64,000 bases of DNA from Cucumis sativus (Eukaryota > Streptophyta > Magnoliopsida > Cucurbitales > Cucurbitaceae), in contig NC_026658.2 of NCBI RefSeq assembly GCF_000004075.3, positions 22,742,075 to 22,806,074 of the forward strand, given 5' to 3'. Made by a program: the position numbers and the translations under genes. Shown here in pieces: positions 25,301 to 37,736 of the stretch. Positions within the stretch are counted from its first letter, which is position 1. Each line of letters starts with the position of its first letter. The notes below the pieces were generated by a model. The model was given only the letters and a program-made list of their open reading frames with translations. It ran no database searches and was not told the DNA's origin.

Positions 25301-28300
25301 ATTTAAGGATTTGGTTCACTTTATTAATATCTTGAGTTCTGAAGCAAGATGGTAGAGATAGTTGTGAACTTGATAAATATAGAATGAGTGGGATGTAACC
25401 ATCTTGGGTTGATTTAGTGATAAAATAAAAATTTTGAGTTTGATAAAGGACTGAGAGGGGATAAGTTCAATCCATGGTGTCCATCAACCTTGGATTTAAT
25501 ATCCTATGAGTTTCTTTGACTCCCAAATGTTCTGAGTTGGACAGTTTGCCTGTGTGATTAGTCGAGGTTGCATAAGTCGACACAAGTTGACATAGATGTT
25601 CACAGATATTTTAAAAAAAAGAACGGTAGGATGAGGAAATGTTGGTGCAAAATAGTAGGTTGTGTTGTTTAGAAAACAATAGAAGATTAGGTTAATTGTT
25701 AAATTCTTTATTATTTTATGATACAGGTAAACTACCTACATAAATTAAGGTTTAAAGAGGGAAAAATGGTGTAACTTGTAAGTCATTATTGAAGTGTTAG
25801 AAATTCTCTCTTATCGTAAACCAGAGGGGCTGGATAAGTTCTAGGAGTCTCCCTTATCTTTGATTATTTTGGGGTTGGTACAGCCATACTGGGCTCTGAA
25901 AAGAATCATATATCCATTAATTTCTTAGATTTTGTAAACCTAGAATTTTCAAGTTCTTTAATTAATTTCTAATTTCTATTTTTTTTTATAACATGGAACT
26001 TAGATAACGTAAGCGGATAAACATGTTGCTAATTTGTTTGAATTCTTTTTCATGTATTAGCTACCCCTAAATCATATGCATGAAAGTGACCATTTTTAAT
26101 CATCTTTAGATTGTTGAAATTAAACAAAATAAGACTACATGTACATTAGAAGGTCAGAGTTCATGACAAAGTGGTTTCTTCCTTCAAAGGCCTGTTTTAA
26201 AGGTACACGTTTTATTCTTTTCTTATCGCCTAATAAAAAGTAGTGAAGAAGTATTGAAACTGTGATGTAGTATGAAAAAGGTGTTCTCAAGGAGGAAAAA
26301 AAGAAAGAAAAACGGAAGGAAGGAAAGAAAGATAGATAGATTTCACATTTTATGGTTTTTTGTTCCTTCTTAACCTTTTAGCAATTATTGCTCTTTTGCA
26401 ACCGTTGATCTGCACGGAAATTTCAAGCTTGCCAAAATGAAAACTGTAATTGATTGCGGTACAGATGTTATTGATTCCTAATCACTTAGACGATTTTCAT
26501 TTCCTGCTCGATTCCATTGCCTCTTTTAACATTTGGAAGGTATCTAAATCTACCTGTGTTTGGTCCTACCCAAGGTTTAAATATTGACGTGGATAGAAAT
26601 ATTGAGATATAATTTTACGAGAAGACATACTGCCATACAAAAGAACAGCGTTTGACATATATTTTGTTCCCTGATCTCTCCATTTGCAGACTTTTGGAAT
26701 TCTCTGTTTTCCACTCTTTATCAGTTGACCTCAATAAACGGCTATGATATTGATTGTCTTGTCTGGCCTTTATTTCATACTATGCTGATCTTTTCTTATT
26801 AGATAGTTTGTAACCAATGTTTCGAGCAGGCTATTGTTAGCTTCATGAGACGTTAGTCATTACAGAGTAGATTCTTGAATATGAAGTCGAGAAGCTGTTG
26901 TAATGATTACTTTCAACTCTTTTGAGTATGATATTATGGAAATTTTGCAGACTGTAACCAATTGACAAATTAACTTTGCAGGTGTATTTCCACGAATTCA
27001 TATTTCATCTTTAACATGCTTCAGGTATGCACTCTTGCCCTCTGGCCTCCAGTAATAAAAGTTCATCTGTGTAATCCCTACAGTAGAATTACGTCAAGAG
27101 CTCCTATAAAAAGAAAAGGATGATTGAATACTACGTGCTACTAAATTTCTAGCTTTATCAATGGGAAATAGATTTTATAGAGCAATGAAATGATAAATGA
27201 TATTATGTATCTTCATTGCCAACCTAGGAGTAGCTTACTGGTTGACTAACTTTGAGCCCTCCCTAGGAGTAAGTTTTGACCTCTTTGCCCTATAATATCA
27301 TCATTGCCAACCTAGGAATAGCTTAACTGGTTACAACATATATTCTTGACTAAAAGGTAAAAAATCTGTATCTCCACACCCTCACTAGTTGTTAAACTTA
27401 ATCATTTTGAGTGGCAAAGGAGAGTTAGGAAAGGGTCCTGTTTTAGATTTGTCTGTTAGTTTTTTGTTCATGAAAGGATGCTGATGTAAAGGTCTTATGT
27501 TTTCGACCACTTTTTATTAGCTCTATGTCATTTCATTATCTTTATTTTTGTTTTTGGATATGATGAGGATGCTAAGGGGGTGTCAACTTAGTTGAGATGG
27601 TGTGTCTACTGATCTCCAGTTCTTTATTTGCTCATTGTATAACCCTCTTGTACCTTGAGCTCTGACTCATTATTTAATATACGAGATTCATTTCCTTTTC
27701 AAAAACACTAGTTGTTAAACTTAAACTATTTTATATCTTCTCTTGATTCACCAGATGTAGTGCACCCATTTTTTATTATAAAAAGAAAAATAAGAAGAAA
27801 GAGAAGAAAGAACGAAAAGAAAACCTCATTTGCCATGTTCCCTTGGAGAGAATCTTATAAAAATGTTTGTTAAGTGACAAGTTTAACTTTAGTCCTTGAG
27901 CTTTGATGTCTATTGGACCCAATCGAAAGTTTATGGTCAAAAGTTCTTTATTTCACCACTATAGCTTTACCACACTCCTTAATGGTCTTTTGCTCCTTTT
28001 TGGGGGTCTCTTTTGCTTCTGCAATTTCATACCAATGAAATCTTTTCTTAAAACAAAAATGGCTAAATAGACAAGCCTCAACGCTCAAGGACTTAACTTT
28101 TAGTTTTACCTAAAGTAATATTTGTTGAAACATGATCCAACGTAAACAAAAATCAATAAAGATAAAAGAAAAAAGGAATTAGAGGGAACGCCTCAACATC
28201 ATTTATTTTTCCAAATTTTGATGACATTGTTAAATGATGGTTTAGGAACATTTCTTTTCAAGTTCCCAAGTTATCTTTCCCCTCTCCATTGCTTCCTCTT

Positions 28301-31300
28301 TCTTTTGCACTGCACGTTAAGTTTTTTGGTCTTGTTTTAAGGTAACAACATTCTTGTATGTATGGTAAGGGTTGGGTCTTCTGAAGTAGATCTCCATTTG
28401 GTTAAAGTAACGCAGACTGTATTCCTTTTCCCCTCTGTTGAAATGATGCCAGGCATTTGAACCTCCACTTGATATGAGCCAAGACACTGATTGTTGTGAT
28501 GGTTCATATCCTGATCATGCCCATGATGATCAATTTTGTTGTAGAGGAGAAAGAAATGCCAACGGTAATTTATGTTCTCGGGAGAGCAATGTATGTTCTG
28601 GTGAGCCAACTTCAACAAGTGGAAGAATGTGTTCTTTAGAATCCAAACAAATCTGCTGTCCTGAAGGTGCAAGTGACTCGCCTAAGGCATCAACTATCAA
28701 CCAGGTTAGGCAACAATGTGAAAAATGGCTCTTTCATCTATCTATATTTGTGAATGCATGCTTTGTTCAAATTAATTTCACAATCAGTTTATAGGGCTCT
28801 ATTTGTGTACATGCATGCTTATGTTCACTTGTGCGGTTTTACCAAATATTTTGGGAAGAAGGGAATGGTAGAACCTTTGACGATTTTACCAATTCATCCT
28901 AATATGTCCTAGAATCCTCTATTTTCACTGACTAATTTGGTGTAAAGATCTACAACCCCTCAAAGACCACAATTTAATTTTTCTTATTGCTAACTGTAAA
29001 ATTGTATTCCTTGTGGATTTTTTTTTGTTGGAAAGGAAATAAATATTTTCATTGATTTAATGAAAGGATTCTATTGCTCAAAATACAATGAAACAAAAAG
29101 TTTAAGACAATAAACTTAATCAATACAACTTCAAGACTTCCCAACACTAGATGAAAGACTTAACAGAGAAAATGATAGAACTCCGATTCAAACATAGATC
29201 TTGAATAGAAAGGTTATTTCAAACTTGGAAAAAGAGAACACCAAGAAAAAATATTGATCCTTGCAACTTCGATCGAGTCACTCAAGGGATTTATCATGGA
29301 AGACCCTTTGATTTCTTTCAAGCAAATTTCAGCAAGTAGAGCTTTCACTGCATTTGGGCAAAGACCAAAGTAAGATTCGGGGGCTTCCATGAAGGGCCAA
29401 CTAAGATTTTCAAAACACTGACCTTGAAAGAATCTCCATAAGCCCACTGAAGATGAAAAATGGAGAGTAATTTCATTGCACCAATGAAAACCTACATTAG
29501 AAAAATAAGTGTTGGAGATCTTCACTCGCAGCCATACACAAAGGGAACAAATTGTAGGGAGACAAGTTGTGAATTGGAAGCTTGCTTTGGATAGGGCAAT
29601 TCTTTATCTTTTGGATTATATCGTTTTCAATAAAATTGTTTCTTAGAAAAGAAATTGCACGATCAATTTATCTATCATTGTTTATCATTTGTTTTGGGTA
29701 GAATGCACAAATAGCCATGCAGAAGACTTTGTAAAAATTAATTATTAGTGGTCGTTTAAAATGCATTTCCAACTGTTCAACATTTTTTCATTAGATCAAT
29801 CAAAATGTTCCCCCCACACACACGCGCACACACACAAGGGGAGGGAGGAAGATTGCCCTGTCAAATTAAAAGTTGTGCTGGGTTTTTTGTACAGCAGACG
29901 CTGAGTACAGGGGATGTTTTTACTCTTCTTTTTTCAGTTTAAAAATGAGGAAAATTGACATCTTTATATGACAGGAAGTCGAAAATGGTGTTAACCATGA
30001 CCAACATTTGGAAGAGAAGGAAGTCACAGATAAACACAGTGGACACTGTGCTTCTGATTGCAATGGAAATGTAACTTCTTTCATTCTTTGCTTAATTCTA
30101 CAAGTTCCTCTGATTGTTGGACTTCATTGCAATTTCTATCCTTGACCATGTCATGAAAAATCAGAATAGTATGTTACTGTGATGCTGAAATCCTTCGAAC
30201 TGTCAGCTCTGTCAGGCTCAACAGTGCATCTTTTGCCCTAATTATATTCTTTTTAATGGTTCATGTAGATTGGTAGTTTGGATGCATTCTGACACGAAAG
30301 GCCATTGTGATGTTTATAACTTATATATTGTTTTGATACATTTGCAGGACTGTTCATCATCTCATGAATGGCTGGACCCATCTCTACAGTTGAATGTTCC
30401 ATTGGTTGATGTGGATAAGGTTCATTCCTAGAAGCTAGCTCCATGAAGCTTTAATTGTTTGTTAATATTCTGAACGAGAACGGAAGACATGAAATCGAGA
30501 ACTCTATTCAACCTCCCTAATTTTCTTATTTGAAGCACAAAAGTTAACTGGATCCAATTTGAAATTGATCAGTTATTTTATTTCTTGGTTAGGTGCGTTG
30601 TATTATAAGGAACATAGTCAGGGATTGGGCTGAAGAGGTATGTTTTGATCATCTTTTTGAGACTTCATTGTTTAAAAAAATAATAACCCACTATCTTCTC
30701 TAATCTGATGTAGGGTCAAAAAGAGCGTGAGCAGTGCTATAAGCCTATCCTTGAAGAACTACATTCCCTTTTTCCAGATCGCAAAAAAGAGAGGTATGCT
30801 GAATGCTCTTTTTTATTAAGTTATGATCAGCAGATTAAATAATCTGAACCTGGGCATTATGTTCATCAGTCCGCCTGCTTGTTTAGTCCCTGGAGCTGGA
30901 CTTGGACGACTGGCTCTGGAGATTTCATGTTTAGGTATGCATCTGATTTTTCTAATTAGTATCTGATTATATAGAAAATTAACCACAGTTAATATTTCTC
31001 AACTACGAAACAGGTTTTATAAGTCAGGGGAACGAGTTTTCATACTACATGATGATATGCTCAAGTTTTATTCTTAATCAGTAAGAACTTGTATCAAACT
31101 TTTTAGCTTGGTGCATACACCATGTTATTGCTAAATCATAGCAATTCACTTCAGATTTATAATGAAATGGCTTTCTTGAATATTAGTACCCAGAAGGTTG
31201 GTGAATGGACAATATATCCCTGGATCCACAGCAATAGCAACTCACTTTCAGATAGCGATCAACTTCGTCCTGTTTCAATACCAGATATCCATCCTGCAAG

Positions 31301-34300
31301 GTATGCACTGTCTTATATTGTTCTCATTTCTTGTCCAATTTCTTAGTACATAACCTATCTTATTGCTGTTATTTTTTAGCATAACGGTTTTCTCCTTTGT
31401 AGTGGACAATTAATATTTTAGTTATTAACTTTTATTAACTTGGTGGGGGTCGATGAATTCTTTGTTATCAACTATTAAATTTGTTTCTTTATAAAAAAGA
31501 AAAGAACGTAAGGAATGTACTTACTGTTAAATTTGATAATATGGAGTTCCATCTCAAAACCAATTGGCAATGAGAGGAGTAACCCATCTATCTTATATGG
31601 AGTACGAGTCTTCTTGGTTTTTCTAATGTGGGACTCTCAACTTCTCCAATATGCCCCCTCAAGATGGTGCCTCTTTGGGTTCACCTATCTTGGACCGAAT
31701 ACCTGTTTGGGTTTTGCTGGGCTCTGATACCATGTTAAACTTGATAGTATGGGGTTTCATCTCAAAACCAATTGGCTATGAGAGGAGTAACCCATCTATC
31801 TTATATGGAGTATGAGTCTCTTTGGTTTTTCCAATGTGGGACTCTCAACTTCTCCAATAAGCATAGGGTTTTAGTCTCCTTGTATTCTAGCCGTCACATC
31901 CCCATTCGTCTGGCTCTGTTGATTCGTCGACGGAGGCAAAGCCATACCCATCGGTAATTAATACAGATCATTCCTCCAAGTAGTTCGCTCTGCCGCATAG
32001 ATCAAAATCTTCGTCTCTGATTCTGTTGCCGCTGCTGCCACTACTTCTTCTGCCGCGACTGTCGCCGCCACTACTCCTTCCACCGCGACTGCCACCACCA
32101 CTGCTCCTTCCATTCACACAGTTCTTCGCACTCTTGCGCCCAGATCCGTGTCTCCATTCGTCCTCGCTCAGATCTACCAGTTCGCACATTGCAACCATCG
32201 ATTTGTTCGTGCATCTCAGTTCGTGTCTTCGACTTCCAGATCTGTGTCTTATTTCGTCTTCCTCCCAGATCTATCGATCTTGTTCGCCTTCGAACCATAC
32301 TATTCCAGATCAGACCGACCCGCTGCCGTCACCCCTTACCCGTACCAGACGACTCCTTTCGGTTGAAGACTCCCAATCCTGACGAAGAAGGTGAATCTCT
32401 GTTCAAATCCATGATCCACCGCTCCGCTCCACTCGCAGACGACGACGCATAGGTTCGGCTCCGTCCACTCTTCGTTCGTGAAGCTCGCTGTCATGAAACC
32501 CATCTTCTCTGTTTGCGAAGAACGCCGCAAAGCCCTCTATCCGCTCAACCTCTCAGCTCTGTTCAGTTTTCGCTCTGTTCACCCAAGATTTCCCATTCAG
32601 TCTGATTCTGACTTGATCTAGTTTAGTTCGTTAGGTTTCATTTTGATCCGACGAAAGGCTCTTGCCCAATTCAGACCCCGTTTTCGTCCTGCTTTGATTC
32701 TACTTTGCTTCAGTTTTGCTCTTTCGTTTTGCCCCTGGAGTTCTTGTTTTGTCCTTCCTAGGTTCTGTTATAGATCTCTATATGAGGATCTATGTTTCTA
32801 TCCCAGAAGTTCTTCGTTTTGCTCTTCGTGGGTTTGTTTTGGCCTAGAAGTTCTTTGTGTGTTTGTTCTTCGGGTTTTTTGTTCTATTCTAGATTTGTTG
32901 GTTCTTTTTTAGTTCTTAGCAAACTCAAGTTTGTGATTCCAACCTTGAGTTTGAGGGAGGGTATTAATGTAGTTAGATTATTCTTAGGTGATATTATTCT
33001 GGAGATATTATTTGATATTATTTTCGTAAGTGTATTTCTCTATGGTTATATATGGGCTTGTACCTCTACTAAATGATCAATGAAATAGAGATTCATTCCA
33101 TAGAAAACAACACTTACACTATAGAATGACTATGGAAACTTATTTATAATATGGAGTGATTATCATAGGCTTCATTCACGGGTCATCACATTGAAGCATA
33201 CTAATTCATATTATCTTTTTTTTTTCATAAGAAAATACGATTTAGAAAACTGTTCATATTGTCTTTCTTCTTTTGTTTATTTATTTGATGTGCAACGGTT
33301 TGCATGAACAGATATTTGAAGTCACATCATGCGTTAAGTAATAAAATGGAACATATGAAAGCTGTGAACTACTAAATTAGAACCATGTTCATGGACAGAG
33401 TAAGAATAAAAGTTTAATAATTCGACATAATTTCAAACCTAAAAGCAACTTGTAGGCTAGATTTACATTTCCGTTTCCCCTTACATCATAATTTTCTAAA
33501 GCAGTGCAGGGATTACCGAAGGTTTCTCAATGTGTGGTGGCGATTTTGTTGAAGTATATAGCGATCCAAGTCAAGTAGGTAAGTAAATTGTAAGAATTGA
33601 CTTCTTATATGGTTAAGAAACCAGTAAAAAATGCACTATGATTTCTAATCTTCACTGTGGCAGTTGTCAAATGGTCGAGTCTATAGCTTTAATAATGTTA
33701 TTGACAACTATTTATTATATACTATCATGTGCTTGATAGTTTTGAATATTGGCTGATTTCCGTGAAACTTAGCAATTTTTTTCTTCTCATGTTTGGGATG
33801 CATATGCAGGACTATGGGATGCGGTTGTGACTTGTTTTTTCATTGATACTGCTCATAATATTATTGAATATATAGAGGTCATATCCAAAATTTTGAAAGA
33901 TGGCGGAGTAAGAGCACTCCCTTTTTCTCTTGTCAATGTTTTTAACAACGAAATAGTTTCAAACATATTTTAACAAGTCAAGTGACAGGTGTGGATAAAT
34001 CTAGGGCCTCTGCTATACCATTTTGCCGATATGTATGGTCAAGAAGATGTACGTTTCTCATCCCTTGATTAAATGCCCCAGAATGCTCTGAGTCTGAACA
34101 GTTCAATTATTTCCTTTTTCAGGAAATGTCCATTGAACCAAGTCTAGAAGATGTGAAGAAAATTATATTGCATTACGGCTTTGTGTTTGAGGTAACTGTA
34201 GTCTGTAGGTGTAGACAATAGTTATTTTCTGCCTCATTCATGTGCGCTAACTTGGATTTCAAAAATGACTTTATTTCACAGAAGGAAAGGACAGTTGAGA

Positions 34301-35130
34301 CGACATACACAACAAATCCTAGATCGATGATGCAAGTAAGTTCTTTGACTCTTAATATTAACAGGGCTTCTTGTTTGATTTTTAAGTTTGCTTTGTTCTT
34401 AGAGTTCTACTGTTTTGCTCGGGGTTTCATTTGTGATGTTTGTGTTGTTCAATTCATATGTACCTTGGTTTGTAATCACTCTTATCGCTCTTTTAGTATA
34501 ATTATCTTGCACTTCGAACATTATTCTCTTTTATTAATACATTAATAAAGAGGAAGAGGCTCGTTTCCGTTTATAAAAAAGGGGATGTTTGGAGATAATC
34601 CAAAGTCCATATTTGATTTAGTGTTTTGGGTCCAATTTGTAGTACCAAACTCATTTTGTTCTCACAATTTTGAAAACAATCCTCTTTTCCACTATTTTCA
34701 CACTTGACGATTTCATTTCCATTCTGCCCTCGGTTTCTCATTCATTACAACACTCCTTAGATTTCCACAAATTCCTGTTAATTCCAACTTTCGAAACAGC
34801 CCCTTAATGCAGTCATACATCTCTGTGCTTGAGGCAATGGTCCAACTAATGAGATTCTAATTGAGGCACGTCTATTATTGGTTGAGAACTATTTGATACT
34901 CATAGTAGTCGTATTGTTTTGATTGCTAAATACCCAAATCACGATATTGGATCCTGAAATGCCTAGAAAGATAGTTTAGACTCCATTGTCACCTTATCCT
35001 GTTAGAAGGTCACAGTTTTCCTCCATTTGGTTGCATTAAACGTAGAATTTTATGATCTTTGCAGAATCGATATTATGCTGCTTTCTGGACTATGAGAAAA
35101 AAATCAGCTACAGAGGATATGACACATTAA
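22350..35130 (+). CDS. N2227-family SAM-dependent methyltransferase (carnosine N-methyltransferase-like)
   Basis: Eighteen exons: 22350-22456, 23197-23269, 24630-24673, 26982-27024, 28453-28704, 29975-30070, 30348-30419, 30593-30637, 30714-30793, 30870-30934, 31014-31080, 31187-31300, 33505-33578, 33810-33907, 33989-34048, 34123-34191, 34282-34335, 35065-35130. Total 1479 nt, 492 aa, every junction in phase. The start is [12 protein letters not shown]. The SAM-binding glycine motif is [16 protein letters not shown] in exon 10. Other blocks seen in N2227/CARNMT1 relatives: [74 protein letters not shown]. Exon 5 encodes an unusual Cys-rich insert (about residues 90-173). Animal relatives methylate carnosine on histidine. 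The plant substrate is unknown, so only the methyltransferase role is firm. Confidence 0.9.
22619..23005. repeat. ~208-bp tandem duplication in intron 1 of the methyltransferase
   Basis: Two diverged head-to-tail copies start at 22619 and 22827. Shared blocks include ATTGAARTCTGTGAATTA, GAGATTGAAGTATTG, CTTGTTTCAA and AATAATGGATAG. The second copy runs to about 23000. Both lie wholly within the intron. Confidence 0.8.
23443..24060 (-). pseudogene. LINE reverse-transcriptase fragment in intron 2 of the methyltransferase
   Basis: The minus-strand translation reads [19 protein letters not shown] near 23750, then [16 protein letters not shown] near 23590. These match the C-terminal blocks of plant LINE reverse transcriptases (GGRLTLIKSVLSSIPTYY; V.W..V.RP...GGLGI). 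Stops and frameshifts interrupt it. The left border carries a TTCATTGATTTCATGAA block like the tail near 29050. The insertion is antisense to the host gene. Borders are approximate. Confidence 0.6.
24061..26981. other. Introns 2-3 of the methyltransferase, remaining sequence
   Basis: Apart from exon 3 (24630-24673) nothing coding is recognised. A 73-codon minus-strand frame at 24129-24350 ([18 protein letters not shown]...) directly follows the LINE fragment and may be part of the same insertion. It has no motif I recognise. A GGAA/GAAA-rich run lies at 26290-26335. Confidence 0.35.
29017..29560 (-). mobile_element. Probable retroelement remnant in intron 5 of the methyltransferase
   Basis: On the minus strand the segment ends in poly-A (poly-T at 29017-29026 on the plus strand) after a TTTCATTAAATCAATGAAAA block, as expected for a LINE-type 3' tail. 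A 103-codon minus-strand frame (29214-29525, [21 protein letters not shown]) is unrecognised. The similar tail block near 23450 suggests the same family. Inferred from tail structure, not from protein homology. Confidence 0.35.
31525..31859 (-). mobile_element. Complete TRIM-type LTR retrotransposon in intron 12 of the methyltransferase
   Basis: Two direct repeats of 127 bp, 31525-31651 and 31733-31859, differ at about nine positions by eye. Directly beside the right copy is GCTCTGATACCA (31721-31732), the complement of the TGGTATCAGAGC primer-binding site for initiator Met-tRNA. Directly beside the left copy is TGCCCCCTCAAG (31652-31663), which on the minus strand is a polypurine tract CTTGAGGGGGCA. 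Read on the minus strand the order is 5' LTR, PBS, short interior, PPT, 3' LTR. The interior is only 81 bp and non-coding, so this fits the TRIM class, which depends on enzymes from other elements. No clear target duplication is seen. Confidence 0.85.
31860..33112 (+). mobile_element. Non-coding LTR-element remnant beside the TRIM
   Basis: This 1.25-kb segment is CT-rich and more GC-rich than the rest of the intron (for example 31990-32450 has imperfect CCGCCACTACTCCTT-type repeats). Near its right end a purine tract TTGAGGGAGGGT (32951-32962) is followed by a segment that starts TGTAGTTAG (32968) and ends AACAACA (33112), holds a TATATATGG box and resembles a 3' LTR of about 145 bp. No 5' LTR or protein domain was found. 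Open frames such as 32026-32382 come from the biased composition. Confidence 0.5.
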
Positions 35131-37736
35131 TTCACTCCCACAGTACGAGTTCCTACATTTCTGATTATTTCCTTTTCTTTTTGTCCGAAAATTTGCTTAG
35201 CACATATTCTTTTTCTTTTGTTTTTTTAAATTATTTTACATTTTACTTTTATTTTTTTCTGAGTGATATTCCATTTCTAGCATCCAAGTAACAGATTATA
35301 TTTGCATGGAGAGTTCTTAAATTTTGGGAAGTCCTTATGAGTTGTTGAAACAAATTGTCCAGTTATGTGCATCTTGAAAATATCGAATTTTAACTGTTCT
35401 CAGTACATGTGATGTTTTGATGCTGAACCCATCTGTATTTAGAAGTCATGATGTTGGATCCCTTCACACAGATTGACTTTAGTGACGTTGCTATTTCCTG
35501 TCTCTCTTGTTTTTTAAGATTACATCTCACACATCTCCGTTTGAGTTCAGCTACATGTAGGGATATTGATTCGAACTAATAAACTTCACATTACAAATTT
35601 TAACCAAAAACCTTAGACCGCCAATTCAAATTTAAATGTTAGACTTTGTGCATATGACTTGTCTGGACAATTTTGTGGTTGTATTTCCATTTGCATTGTA
35701 AGTTTTTGTTATCAAGAGCAAAACCAACTTGAAAAAAGAACCTATTAAAATATGTTTTGGAAGAGTACTAAAACTAACTGTTATTATATGTTAACTAACT
35801 ATATGGATTATGCTTTTTGGGTTAGTATGATATATATTTGCATAAATTTCTATTCAGTTTATGGCTTAATTTCAGGAAATGTTTTCAAAAAATGAATCCT
35901 TATCATTTTAGGGTCTAAAATTCTATGAATTTTCTAGATTATCAAATTTGAGAGTGAAGTTAAATCTTGCAACATTAGTTGAAATGTGATAAATCTTGTG
36001 CAGTGATCAATGATTAGGTCAAATAATAAAAGAGTTTAACGAATGAATTTTAGATATCTAATCAGCTATATCGTTTGCAAATTGTGGTTATTTCATGGTA
36101 ATAGAGCGTATAAGTTAGTTTGCATACATCCTTTTTGTGGGAAATCGGATAACTCCATATGTAATATATTCATGGAGAAAAAAATACAAACTATTTACAA
36201 ATTGTATAAAATTTATAAAATTTTGTATGGTAATTCGTAAATAGTTATATATATATATTTTGCTATGATGATTCTCATATGATTATAAAAGAATCCTAGG
36301 TAAATGGAGGGCAGTAAATTTGATTACCTCTAATTAAAAGGAAATCCTTCTGACATTTAAAGTGCAACATCATGAAAATCACTTGAATGATTGTATCATT
36401 TGGAGTTCTGTTTGGATATTTTTCAACGTATAGAGCTTAAATCGCTGTTTGGAGGAGGGAAAAGAAAAGAAAGCAAAGGACTAATTATGTTTATTTCTTC
36501 TTATTCCTTTTCTTTCTTCCTCTTAATCTCCCTCTTTCCTTCTCTCAATTCCTCTCTTTCTCCCATAAATAATTTTTCAATCACATCCATCTTTTCTCTT
36601 TCTCCAAACTTTTCATAATTATGTTTTCATATTTTCCCAATAAATAAATAAATATATATATATATATCCACGTATACATCTAATTATTAAATTTCTAACA
36701 AAGTTTTACTTTTCAATTTAATTAAATAATCACAAAAAGTATTTTATTAAATTCAAATTTAAGGATACCAAAAATCTACGATTAATTAAATATTCAACCC
36801 ACAAATATTTAATCACAAAATCATAAATTCTAAATTAAATACCTTGTGATTATTTGTATGGTTGAATTGCATGATCCTTTTTTGTTTTGGTTTTCATTGC
36901 TTTTTTTATATATAATTATTATTTTGCCTTGTCATTGCTTTTTTTATATATAATTATTATTTTGCCTTGTCACGATGTAATTGGCGTTCATCGTTTAACT
37001 GCATTTCAAATATTTTTTTTTCTTCTGAATTTCATTTCGTTTCAATGCTATTATGTTTGTCGTCGTTTGTTTATATAGATTGTTGACGATACACAATTTC
37101 CCAATACTATACTTACAACATTAATTAAGAAAAATAGACATAATTTCTTTCGCACGTAATGCATCATAAATTATTGGCACGCTTGCATACAGAACATTCA
37201 AAATTGACTTGTATCTATGAAAACTAATGGAACATGTTTTTCAATAAAAAAAATTCAAATTTTGATAAATTTAAAATATGAATATTTGTGTATTGGATCT
37301 ACAATGCAAATTTAAAAAAATAAAAATACAATTTAAAAATACTAATAAAAAAAATCGATATTAAACTTACAACATCAATGCAAAAGATAAACATAATTTC
37401 TTAAATTAATTGATTATATAATATAAGAGGGAATAGACTATAACACTTCTCTAGAGCACATATAATGTGTCTAACTCTCTCCATCTTTTCTCATACATCT
37501 TTCACATAGAACATAAAAATTAAGAAACCATTCAGTTCATCAAAAGCATGTCAACAACTAAATTTCAACTTTGATGTCTATAAACATTTAAACAAAAATG
37601 GACGCTTGACATGATAATTCAATAACTGAGACATTATACTCAGTCAGCTAGTTAAATTGGGGCAAAAAAGAAAAAAAAAAAAACTGAAATTCAAATATCA
37701 GATAACAAAATCAACAAGAAAAAAAGTTATATTATA
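35131..37736. other. AT-rich spacer downstream of the methyltransferase
   Basis: No gene recognised. Contains CT-rich (36480-36600), (AT)n (36650-36665) and A-rich low-complexity runs, and a perfect 38-bp tandem duplication listed separately. Confidence 0.5.
36895..36970. repeat. Perfect 38-bp tandem duplication
   Basis: Units 36895-36932 and 36933-36970 are identical and begin CATTGCTTTTTTTATATATA. Probably a recent duplication. Confidence 0.95.

Noticed and set aside
32026..32382. 118-codon Pro/Leu/Ser-rich frame and its antisense partners
   Set aside because: It comes from imperfect CT-rich repeats of the inserted LTR-like segment. Several frames on both strands are open for the same reason.
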